NCBI GenBank assembly: GCA_946803715.1
Contig: CAMPET010000082.1
Location: 139,109-183,620 of the forward strand
Origin: Beroe ovata
Taxonomy: Eukaryota > Ctenophora > Nuda > Beroida > Beroidae
DNA: 44,512 bases
Direction of reading: 5' to 3'
This document shows, one piece after another, positions 11,501 to 20,919 of this stretch (positions within the stretch are counted from its first letter, which is position 1; each line of letters starts with the position of its first letter). The position numbers and the translations under genes were made by a program. The notes beneath the pieces are model-generated. The model made no database searches and was not told the origin of the DNA. It worked only from the letters and a program-made list of their open reading frames with translations.

Positions 11501-14500
11501 GTCACACGTTTCCCTATATCATGTGATTTAAGGGGGCCAAATCTTAGTAACATTCTATAATTTTGCAGGCTAACATGTAATGACGGGTTTGTTAACTGGC
11601 CTGACTGCACCGGAACTTCGCCCGATTCAACATGGGTAGGTTCAGTCACAGACACTAGCAAGTGTATGCTGGTTCAGCACTACTGAAACAGACGTGTTTA
11701 ATTTAGATCTGCTTGATAATCAGCAGATTATGAAATATAAACATAGCTCTTCGGTTCATTGACAGTTTACACGCACTCAACACTACCATACAATTCGCAG
11801 ATTGGGATCAGGATTTACATCGTCTTTGTTGCGGCAATTGTTTTCGGTGTCATCATTTCCTCCATACTGACGCTGAGACAGTCTCTACAACAAAACATCG
11901 ACACCAAGTTCAAAGGTTAAGACTCATTTGCAAGTAAAAGTCACAGCCCAATAGGGTCGCACACTTGCACCTCAATCACTTTTCGGGTGATAATCTTGAT
12001 AGCAAACGGCAACCTTCACAGTATGAATAATAGCTGTAAAATGTGACATTTCATCCTCAGAAATAAAACCCGCACTAGTGACAAATATAGAGGAACCGAT
12101 GAAGAAGAAAATAGTCCACTTGCCGATACCCATCGATGAATTTTCCGAAAAGGTAAATCGGGGGGGCCAACGCCATTTTAGGCCATATAGGGCCACACGT
12201 TTTTAGGGCCATTTTGCCTTTTTGGATGTGTTTGTGGCCAANATACCTATGATACCCGAGTTCTCATTGCCATAGCGCAACAAGCGATGGCCCACATTGC
12301 GATCGTTCAGTCAAAACGCTGTCCACAATCAGGTTGAGCGATACAATGAGTCTGGAATGAGGAAATGGAGACGAGAATTCGAGTCGATACCAAAATACGA
12401 CACTGAACAGAGTTCGACAGTTGCCCGACTTACACAGAACAGAAAGAGAAACAACTACCATGGCTGGTAGGTGGTGAGAGGGAATTAATCGTATAGGGTA
12501 GAGGTTATTCATTAATGAACATCAAAACACAGCCGATGCTACAAGGAACAATAACAAGGAACAACATCCGCAGGAACATAGTTCCCTATAACGTGTCACG
12601 TGTGATCCTGACACCCAAAGAGGGACGAGGGGAGACGGACTATTACAATGCTAGCTATTTGAACGGTTGGGGTGGGCCACGCGAGTACATAGTGGCTCAA
12701 ACCCCACTCTACGGTACAGCGGCGGAGTTCTGGAGGATATTCATCGATCTGGACTGTCGGATCATGGTACACGTGCATCCAACAGGTACTATTACTAGGG
12801 TTTATAATTAAAAGCGAAAACGTTCGGCAATTTCACGAGACTAGTTATCGCCAAAAGTATTATGTACTTTACATGCGCCGGACACGCCAGTCGTTCACGC
12901 TGTGCGACTGTGCACGTTTCACCCCCTCTAATGTTGTTCCCACGTAATTTCGTGCAACCGCAGTTAACGAGTTGATGCCCGACTACTACAAGTTCTGGCC
13001 CAACAATGAGGGAGTCTATGACGACAGAGTGCTGGTGCGGATGGTAACGGGGAGCACCAGGACTTACACTGGTTTCATAGAGCAAGTGTTCACGGTGGGA
13101 CCACTCAAGGTGAGCAGAGATTTCTTTTTGTGAAAAATAACTCTGCCTGTATGATATCATTTTGAAAATATAACAATGAACATTGAACAGACATGGCGGA
13201 TAATTCAAGATTTTCAGCGAGACGAAACACCATCAGTAACAACGTCAGTTATGGAGGAAAGTGGAACAATAGCACAGACTACGATAGAAGATGGTGGAGA
13301 AGAAGGAGGGAGTTTCAGAACTGCCGACTCCAGACAAGGGGGTTCAATGGTTGGGGGTTCAGTTAAACCAGGGGTTGTTACGAAGGGCGTGGCCACTCAG
13401 ACCGGAGGGAGCATAGCTGGGAGTGGGGAGGAGGGAACCAGTGGGAGCAGGACAAGATTGGGGAGCAGTAGTTCAACAGACGAGAGTGAAGGTATGAACA
13501 ATGTTCAGTGACCACCTGGTATTTGGTACGGACCAGATGTCCACTTCATATAATCATTATTTTGAGTTAGCAAAGGTAATTACCATTATTCACGTGAATA
13601 AGCTATATATGTGCTCGACTAAGGGGATTTATTGGTTAACGAACAACGATTTTGACATTTTCCAAGAAACGGATCTTGATTAATACCACTAGTGACTAGA
13701 ACTCAATGTTCTTCATTCACTTGAACACACGTGGACCATAAGTTTAAAGGGCACCGACGAAGGGAGGGCAATTTCCGCTAATATATCTTGTTAGTAGCAC
13801 AGGGATATAAAGGGTAAGCAAGCTTTGTGAGCGTTTAATCATATTAATACAGTATGCGATGGCTGGTTAGCAATTACTAGTTATGGGCCTTGTCTACTAA
13901 ATCACTTCAACTGTCGCCTATCTTACGTCACTTGTCAAACATCAGATAGCTGGAAAATGTATTATCGTGCTGTAATTGCAGTGACCAAAGTGGAACTAGA
14001 GTGGACAAGCTCATGTGACGTCAGACAGCTCCTCTTTAACGAGTGGACAGAGGAGGGAACACCAGACATGGATGGATTCACGAACATGCTCTATTACTAT
14101 CGGTCCTTTGCGAAGTTAAGCAAAACCAAAGTGCCGCCTGTCATTTCGAGGTGAGGAATCATGCTTCCTTTCGGTCCAGAAAATCGATTATTTCGAATTT
14201 AGAGTCTAATGGCCACGGAATTCCGAAACTTGTTCGCTGTAGTATACTAGACCATTGGTCTAGTAGACATATGAAAAATGTATCGAATTAACGACAGTCA
14301 AGCCGAAATCATCATTTCTTAGCGAGTTCGGGTCAGATTGGTCTGCTGTTTTCTGTGGAGTGGACTACATACTCGATAGAATACTGGATGAGCCCCGGAT
14401 AAACATTGCAGGTACTATAATAGTATATCAATCAGTAATTACCCTATTTAGTTGAATGGTATTGTTTATGCAATAATTAAGTGGAATTAAGTTGCAGTTA

Positions 14501-15129
14501 ACTCACGTACCTGTTAACGCAGGCTTGACGAATGCCATGCGACAGCAGCGACCTATGATGGTTGCCAATGAAGAGCAGTACCGATACTTCCACGAACTTG
14601 TCAATTACATCCTATCAAGTGAAGATTTCGAGGTTAGATAATGCTGTAAATTTGATTGATAATAGAATAAGATATGATGTTAGTTGTAAAAAACTCAATG
14701 TTATAATCACAGGATTTGAAGGGTAACGGCTTCCAGAAGGAGACCCCTAAGAGGAGGAAACGCACTCCAACACCCTCCCCAAGTAATTAACCCAACTCAC
14801 TTTGCAAGCAATCGCAAAATCATAACTTTTATTTTTCGTTGGAAGTGATGCTAAGCTTATGGTGTAAACTGTAACAATGTTTACAGCTGAAGCGTCCCTG
14901 ACATTCATAGAAAAGATAAAAGTGTCGGCAGGAGGCGTACAGGTAAATGAGCATAAGTAATAAACGCATTGGAATTGGGATGATTCACGATTTAGCATGT
15001 GTCGCCTTCCGATTCTTTGAAACACTCAAATAAACATGTTGCTTTCAGAGTTGGTTCAGAACCATGACATCTAGAGCTTCTACTCCTTCGTCTATGAGTT
15101 CAGTGAGCTCCAGAGAAAGCATCATCTGA
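5516..15129 (+). CDS. Receptor-type tyrosine phosphatase-like protein, predicted catalytically inactive
   Basis: Rebuilt as 30 exons with consistent phases, 1819 codons plus stop. Exons: 5516-5570, 5677-6126, 6207-6686, 6847-7296, 7390-7689, 7801-8154, 8260-8715, 8811-8931, 9027-9117, 9323-9517, 9749-9870, 10007-10059, 10213-10283, 10382-10462, 10559-10688, 10861-11038, 11250-11408, 11569-11635, 11801-11915, 12061-12152, 12276-12466, 12559-12785, 12964-13109, 13191-13491, 13982-14150, 14323-14411, 14523-14632, 14713-14782, 14887-14942, 15049-15129. Domains: signal peptide (1-18); three ~150-aa modules; two Ig domains (~479-696); a fourth module (~697-848); CCP-like Cys segments; GCC2/Ephrin-receptor-like repeat (~1094-1137); transmembrane helix (~1275-1298); one PTP domain (~1341-1760); tail ending Glu-Ser-Ile-Ile. 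The PTP fold keeps the YxNASY and QRPxMV motifs but has Ser and Trp where HCx5R needs Cys and Arg, and WTE for WPD. It would bind rather than hydrolyse phosphotyrosine. The 12466/12559 junction is the weakest. Confidence 0.88.
5677..6126 (+). other. Ectodomain module 1 (one exon, phase 1-1)
   Basis: One 450-nt exon encodes one module of about 150 residues. Shared features with the exons at 6207-6686, 6847-7296 and 8260-8715 are an opening V-x-I-K-T strand, G-A/G-x-x-x-x-F, P-x-Y-x-x-x-x-C, a middle C-N, D/N-x-V-C, a W-R-x-x-W pair and a closing D-(T/S)-x-S-x-x-Y before the exon end. Three Cys are conserved except that module 3 lacks the middle one. All four exons start and end in phase 1, so they can be duplicated without frame change. 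I cannot assign the module to a named domain family. Confidence 0.75.
9231..9322. repeat. CA microsatellite directly before a 3' splice site
   Basis: About 80 bp of (AC)n with occasional aa/cg variants runs up to the acceptor AG at 9321-9322 of the receptor exon 9323-9517. No ordinary pyrimidine tract separates them. Confidence 0.85.
9500..9655. repeat. 18-bp minisatellite containing copies of a splice donor
   Basis: The unit CAGGTGAGGAGTGAGTGT, which includes the donor CAG|GTGAG of the receptor exon 9323-9517, is repeated head to tail. Donor copies begin at 9518, 9536 and 9554, exactly 18 bp apart; degenerate copies continue to about 9650. Confidence 0.9.
10139..10198. repeat. 16-17-bp tandem repeat in a receptor intron
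   Basis: The unit AACTTGCTAACCCCCC occurs four times, just upstream of the acceptor of the exon at 10213-10283. Copies differ only in the length of the C run. Confidence 0.9.
10217..10571. repeat. 179-bp tandem duplication spanning an exon (N at the joint)
   Basis: Copy 1 is 10217-10394 and copy 2 is 10396-10571, with an N at 10395 between them. Each contains most of exon 10213-10283, the following intron and the first bases of the next exon. They differ at roughly ten positions, mostly in the intron. The duplication creates a composite exon, 10382-10462, that is open and in phase. It may be a real duplication or two alleles of a contig end joined in assembly. Confidence 0.85.
11415..11510. 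repeat. 28-bp intronic tandem repeat with X-box-like palindromes
   Basis: Three copies at 28-bp spacing, plus a partial fourth, sit in the receptor intron after exon 11250-11408. Each copy centres on a palindrome: CGTTGTTATAGCAACG at 11421-11436 and 11449-11464, and CGTTACCATGGAACCG at 11477-11492. These resemble the RFX X-box. Confidence 0.8.
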
Positions 15130-16719
15130 CAACGATGAACTATAGCTGATGTTCATGAACACTTTTACCAGATACCTTACGACTTCCGTTATAGATTCAT
15201 AACATTAATATAGGTCAAATGAGTTACACGTTACTATTGCCTTAAGCTTATAGTACAGGAGTGCAATTTCCGATCTGTTTGTTATCGGACTATCATAGCA
15301 CATTACTTGATAGAGAATGGTATTTCTGGGGAGGGACCCCAAATTTTCAGCATCGTATCTCATAGCTCATTGAATACCATTCTCTATTATTGTATGAGCC
15401 TAGCATCTATCAAAACAAATGTGTAATGGCTACATTGATTTACACAAAATGTAAGTCTCGTTCCAAAACACTCGTTCCAAATAATGGTAACACCCCACGT
15501 GACATGCTCGGACTAAACGAGATTACAAAGCTGCGAGGAGGCGAAGGTATCATGATAAAGTGTGCTGCAAGTTCCCCTTGCTACAGAAACTCATTAATCA
15601 GTCCTACTCGTGCGTCGCATTGATGAAACTGCCTTCTTGACGCTGGCGGGCTATATTCAAACTTCTTTTCATCGAGTTATTTACATGTTTCTATGACCAC
15701 CAACAGATGGGAAGTGGCTGCCATATGCATCGGTAACTTTCTATAGAATTACAGTTGAAATCTTGTGATTTGTTCCAATGTTCCAAGTTATACCAAATGA
15801 TGTGAGATGTTCCAAGATCTGAACTATATAAATCCATCTCTAATTCGACAGGTGCATTTGGCTGTTCCTGTTTAGTAAGTTTCTCCATAATACTATGCTT
15901 GTTCATTTATCGCAACAAGGTTAGTAAACTCAATGCCGAGATTCAGTAACTTACATAGTATTCAGATTTGACAACAATTACTACTCAATATCCCACTAGG
16001 TTGTCGTATTGAGAGTAGAACCGATGAACAATAGTCTAGCACCAATCGACGAAGTGGTATTCACAACCCCAACATGGACTCAGAAGTACGCTTGTGACAG
16101 TGCGGTATACATAAAACAGAACGAAACAGCATTGAAGTGTGACGGAGAGAAATGAGACCCGTATCGAGGGCCAATGCGCGCGTCGTCTCACACATCTGTT
16201 TGCGCGAGTGCTTGCAATGAAAATGAGAACTAACATTTGGGTCCTTTTTGTTGTGAAATGTCCGCGCGCGTTACAGCTTTGCGTGACGGCTCGGTCACGT
16301 GACCATAGACTTTTCTGAGATGGACTGCATATTTGCGATGGCGGAAAACAACGTTTGGCAAAACCATGAACTTAAATCATTTCTTACAAATTGGAATCAC
16401 TGAAACATGCCTTTGGACAGCGCAAAACTCCCACGCTATCTAATTTCGATCAGAATATATCATTGAACCAAATATGCCTTCTGACCTCACCGTGTTTCAT
16501 TGTGTCGAAAATATTCCTTAAAATTGCAAGGGTGGCAAAATGAGTAGGGTCACGGGAACAAGCTCAAATCTAGTGCAAGGGCCAGGAGGGTGAAATTGTT
16601 TGGAACACGAAGTAATATGAATAAACTCTTTCGGGAATAAATAAGTTACAAATGGGTCACAGCTCTACGAATCACAGGGCAGTGTTCCACTCTATCACAG
16701 TGAAGAAACACTCCCAAAT
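15130..16719. other. Convergent intergenic spacer
   Basis: Lies between the 3' ends of the receptor gene (+) and the Rieske gene (-). Apart from a 13-bp perfect inverted repeat (15311-15323 and 15374-15386, loop about 50 bp) I see only short non-coding frames. Confidence 0.6.
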
Positions 16720-18225
16720 CTAGTCCTCTTTACCGATGATAACCGTGTCCTCAGTGAGGTACTCGTGTCCAGGGACCTCCAGGTTTAGCGGCGCCGGTCC
16801 CTTCATGATGCGAGCACTGCGGGGGGAGTCGGGGTTAATAATAGAGGATATGGAACCGAGGAGAGAATTGGAATGTTAGAGCTTGGTAAGAGGCGAGGGA
16901 ATTGTGTTCCAATGATTGCTGCTATTTGTAACTTGTATAAGAGGGAGAAAAGGAGACTTGGTAAGGGCAACTATATGTGAACGATGATTGGGAGTGATAA
17001 ACGGCAGACCAAGTATCGTAGTGAGATCCGTGGCATGGACAGTAGTATCCCTTCCAGTCACCAGCGTGAGCAATTGGGACACATCCGAGATGGGTACACA
17101 CTCCTAAACAGATCAAATACTTCTCATTCTTACACCTGGAATACAGTGAGATTTGCAACAACTGGCGAAATATGAATATTTTTCCGACCAGCGAACAGTT
17201 GCTTGCCAGGCAAGAAAGTGGCTTCGATTATTGATAGAAGAAGGGCTTTGAGTCAATGGAGTTATTATCAAGTAAGCAGGGTGGCTCAATGACTGTTTCG
17301 CACCTTTCATCATCAGACTGTGGATCTCTGAGCTGGGAAACATCAGCCGACTTAGAGGCTGCAATCTCCTCTGGTGTTCTATGTCTGATGAACAGTGGCT
17401 TACCTCGCCACGTGAACACTGCATTCTTACCTGGAGATTGATTGTGGCTAAGAACTCGTGCATTTCAACAANACCCGGGGGACTTTCCCAAAGTTCCCCA
17501 AAATTCCCCTTGGACCCCCCCCATAATATGGTGAGAGATCATCACCTACCCTCAGGTATGGTGGACAGGTCCACTTCAATGGCTGCAGCTGCATACTTGT
17601 CTCGACCAGGTCCAATGAGGAGAGCAGCGCCATACAATGTGTATTTCAGGAGATAGAGCGTTATTCCAGTACATCCTCCCAAAACCAAGTAGGAACCCAT
17701 CTGTAATGTGGATAAGACACATGCCACTTACGAATTCAGATAAGATAAGAAAGTGCATTGTAATTGTGATCCGGGACATACGTTATTCTCGACATTCCTA
17801 TCAGTGGGATTTGTTTTCCCCCTCCAGTTTCCCTTCCTATCCTCATCTCGGAAATCCGGCTTGGGGAAGTCTCCGTGAAGAGAGGGAGTGGCACTGTCGC
17901 CCACAGCAGCCCACGGCTCAGGGGCATACATGTTCTTGTGGCGGGTTCCAACCAACTTAGCTACTCCCTTATCATACACTGCAATGAGGTATTCAATAAA
18001 GATAGATTGAAACCATTGGACTATTAATTGCTTTTCTCCCGCCACAACAAATATATGAGTGCCATATACAGGTGTCAGGACTGCTTCATTTGGTATTATC
18101 TGTCTTTCATATAAACGATGATCAAATATCATCTTACCTGTAAGCTTTGAACATCTCAATACAGAGGAGTTCACCGCTGCTGACAGGGTAGTAATACCGG
18201 GGACAGTTGATCGCAAGCACTGCAT
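16720..18225 (-). CDS. UQCRFS1: Rieske iron-sulfur subunit of mitochondrial cytochrome bc1 complex
   Basis: The 2Fe-2S subunit of respiratory complex III, passing electrons from ubiquinol to cytochrome c1. Six minus-strand exons in order: 18138-18225, 17782-17978, 17550-17700, 17304-17430, 17010-17135, 16720-16816; all phases agree, giving 261 aa, a normal length. Residues 1-30 look like a mitochondrial presequence. The exon 17550-17700 carries the membrane anchor (about 96-125) and the start of the hinge. Cluster ligands are visible: Cys201 and His203 in CTHLGC, Cys220 and His223 in CPCHGSHYD, with Cys206 and Cys222 for the disulfide. The end keeps the [11 protein letters not shown] block. 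Odd point: the usual Ser-Gly-Arg after HYD-T/A reads Cys-Ala-Arg across the last splice junction, which uses a weak GTCTGC donor; this may be real or a base error. DPH5 lies about 290 bp upstream in the same direction. Confidence 0.95.
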
Positions 18226-18516
18226 TATTATCACACTCAAGAACAGGTTCTATACAAGGAATCTCATCAACCTGGCTATGTGAAACATCTGGTTAACATT
18301 AAGTAGACATATCCATGAACAGTGAACATTGTCATAACATCAACAACAGATCAAACTTTTCATTTACAGTGCTAATAAATTATTCAACTTTTTATAATTA
18401 ACAAAGACTATTGTTCAACATGAAACAAACTGTGGTAAAAATGATTCATTGGACTAAAAATCTTAAAAGAATAAATAATAAAAGCCCAAAAGGAAAATAT
18501 CACACTAATAGAGGAC

Positions 18517-19356
18517 CTATAATGATGGGATATCACTTTTGTCTACAGCAAAGTGTCTCAGCATGTCTGCTTCTAAAGCATGGAGTTTCCCTACAATACA
18601 CAAACTGTGCAGTGGTTCGCCAAAATCTTCAGTCAACAACCGTTTAAGAGTACCTGACTTAATTGTCTGGTTATCTGTGCCTAGCCTAGCAACACCAACA
18701 CAAAGTGTGCTGTCATTCAGTGGTCCCATCTCTTCCTCAGTCTTATCTGATAATACAGCAAGTATTTGTTCTAAAGCAGTGTTAATAGACATGTATTGTG
18801 GAGGCTCATATTCCTTCTTCCCTTTCATCATTTGACTCCAGTCTATCTCTTTCACCCGAATATCAAGCAAGCAAAGACAATGCAGCCCATTCCTTAGATT
18901 GGCTATGATCTTATCCACAAAGCTAGTTGGTCTCCATCCTTCTTTCCACAAACAAACACTAACTGTGTCACCAAAGTTATAAAGCTGCAATCCAGTGGAT
19001 GCAATAGCATTCATTATACTAGCATTATGAATGACTTTATAGGGGATGTTCTTCTCTATAGCACGTAGGATAATGTCTGTGTGGGTTGTTGCTCCAAGTG
19101 GATCCCCGACAACAAGAAATGCAACATTCCCCTCAATTGCTGGATCCAATATTTGATGACAATCAGATTCAACCATTTCTCTATCTGCTAGTATAATCTT
19201 TTTTCCATAGTAATCTTCCAGAACATTAACATCAGAATTGAGAAGTAAAGAAGTGTAGGCTTCTAAGAACACTGAATCACATTGTTTTATAGTATCCAGA
19301 CCTTTCACAGTAATATCTGTAACATCACCCAATCCAAGTCCTATGAGGTATAACAT
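18517..19356 (-). CDS. DPH5: Diphthine methyl ester synthase (diphthamide pathway methyltransferase)
   Basis: A SAM-dependent methyltransferase that methylates the modified histidine of elongation factor 2 during diphthamide synthesis in the cytosol. One uninterrupted reading frame of 279 aa, close to the family length. The start MLYLIGLGLGDVTDIT is the family N-terminus, and a PLGATTHTD motif follows near residue 88-96, typical of this tetrapyrrole-methylase fold. The frame ends with a short extension past the conserved core. It has no intron, unlike the other long genes of this window. It is followed on the same strand by the Rieske gene with a gap of about 290 bp. Confidence 0.95.
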   Translation of the reverse strand: MLYLIGLGLGDVTDITVKGLDTIKQCDSVFLEAYTSLLLNSDVNVLEDYYGKKIILADREMVESDCHQILDPAIEGNVAFLVVGDPLGATTHTDIILRAIEKNIPYKVIHNASIMNAIASTGLQLYNFGDTVSVCLWKEGWRPTSFVDKIIANLRNGLHCLCLLDIRVKEIDWSQMMKGKKEYEPPQYMSINTALEQILAVLSDKTEEEMGPLNDSTLCVGVARLGTDNQTIKSGTLKRLLTEDFGEPLHSLCIVGKLHALEADMLRHFAVDKSDIPSL

Positions 19357-19567
19357 TCTACCCTTTGGATGTCTCCAAACCTTTAAAGTGACACAAGGGC
19401 TTAGATTTTATGGAAATATTCCTGTAAAGCAGACCTGATACCTAGAGACCCAATACCTCTTGACACCCACAACTGATGGCCAGAGGAAAGGAATCAATGC
19501 AAGCTATGGATCCCTCTGCTAAACCGTGGCACACACATTACCAAGACAACAGAAAATACATAAATCA

Positions 19568-19613
19568 ATTGAATAAGTCAATTGAATAAGTCAATTGAAT
19601 AAGTCAATTGTAT
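19568..19613. repeat. 15-bp tandem repeat (GAATAAGTCAATT), 3 copies
   Basis: The words 'gaataagtcaattg' and 'aatcaattgaataag' repeat three times just 5' of the DPH5 start region, at the edge of the repeat-rich block that begins at 19680. Confidence 0.85.
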
Positions 19614-19684
19614 TGTTGTTCATTTGCTGAAATGTATTTTTGCAGCTAAGCTTGTAATAAAGATATATTCAATGTTTTGCAAAA

Positions 19685-20095
19685 TTTTGCCTGGCGATGC
19701 TAGGCCCAGCTGACGCGAGCCGCTAAGCGGCGAGCGCCAGCAAAAATAATTTGCGGCAAATAATAATTTGCGGCTCGTGCCGCGTGCGCATTGTCTGGCG
19801 ATGCCAGACCGCTGATGCAAGCCGCGAAGCGGCTTGCGTCAGAATAAATCTGAGAATAAGTCTGAGAATAAGTTTGCGCGCGCGCGCAACGAAATTCTCG
19901 ACAGGGTCTATCATCGATCGACAACGTGCGCAATGAAATTCTCGACAGCTACAGGCCGGGCTATCATCGGCAGCCAAGCAAAATTCTGTTTCTTTACTTT
20001 TCGACGCGCGCGGCGCGAAATTGCAGCATAATTGGCATTCATATTTGTTGCCGGATGTTATCTGTCCACTGTTTCTTGCGCGCGGCGCGCGCGCN
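19685..20095. mobile_element. GC-rich interspersed repeat, copy 1
   Basis: Contains two related copies of a palindromic word (about 19691-19740 and 19796-19842, core AGCCGC-AAGCGGC), then a CGCGCGCG run, two copies of 'aaattctcgacag' and a segment at 20050-20072. Much of it recurs at 43889-44047 in inverted orientation, so it is a dispersed family in this genome. It ends at a CG-rich run with an N (20095). No protein is encoded; it could be a non-autonomous transposon or a satellite-like unit. Confidence 0.7.
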
Positions 20096-20096
20096 T

Positions 20097-20450
20097 GAAT
20101 GATAGGCTCTTTTGACCGAATCTTGTGTTCATTACTGGAGTAAGAAGTCTTGGTGTGAAACCCTGATATGAGTAGGTGAACATGTCCTGGATATATTCAG
20201 GTGCCTGACCATTGACAGCTTTGTATGAGATGAGTGCTATTTTGAAGATAATTTGTTTTCTGATCTGAAGCCAGTGAAGATCATGAAGATCATTACCCAC
20301 ATGGTCATATTTATATTTGCCTAATAACATCTTGGCAGCACAGTTTTGGACTATCTGTAACTGATTTAGGAGCCTTTCAGAGATGCCATAGTACAAGCAA
20401 TTACAGTAGTCCAAGCATGAGATGACCATACTGTTTACAACTGATTTCAT
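20097..20450 (-). pseudogene. Non-LTR retrotransposon fragment, reverse transcriptase C-terminal part
   Basis: The minus-strand frame of about 118 residues (from 20450) has the features of the end of a LINE reverse transcriptase and its tail: SCLDYCN, LQIVQNCAAKML, LHDLHWL and FKIALISYKAVNGQAPEYI. The catalytic part with the FADD box is absent, so this is a 5'-truncated remnant. It abuts the GC-rich repeat, where the frame loses similarity (after about 20110). It is the only clear transposon protein remnant in the window. Confidence 0.85.
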
Positions 20451-20919
20451 CTGGCAGAAAACGAATTTTACTGAGATTGTTCAATCAAATACTCAAGGGA
20501 AAAGATATATTCCAGAGAAGAAAGATTCTTTTGAGACATCAATATCGACAAAACTTTCTTCCACTCTGTACTTTGGCCTGGCTACCCTAGGCCCTGCTGT
20601 CGAGAGCTGTGAAGTACAGTGGCATAGAGTACAATGACCACCTGCCTGAAACGATCAATTGATCAAACATTTCTTCATTCATATGTACTACCGAACTCTA
20701 GTCTGTGTTCATGTAAAAGCTCCTGTTTTAGGTATTTTCATTCATTTCTTTCATTTTGTCATCAAATTCAATTTATGTGATGCAGCTGTTTTTGATTTAC
20801 AACCCGCATTATCAGCCCACTTCTAGCCACTTATAGGTTTCCTGGTAATAGATGGGTTTTCTGATATAGAATTTACCTATGTCCTCTACTCAAACCTCTG
20901 CTAGGCATGCTAGGGAAGT
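20451..20919. other. Spacer upstream of clpX
   Basis: AT-rich; no recognised coding segment. It should hold the promoter of the ClpX gene that starts at 20920. Confidence 0.5.

Noticed and set aside
14151-14322. Search of this intron for a missed exon giving an intact HCx5R phosphatase loop
   Set aside because: No such codons are present in any phase; the splice sites used give a consistent frame.
19620-20031. Ala/Arg-rich frames on both strands in the GC-rich repeat
   Set aside because: They follow the palindromic repeat in all phases and match nothing.
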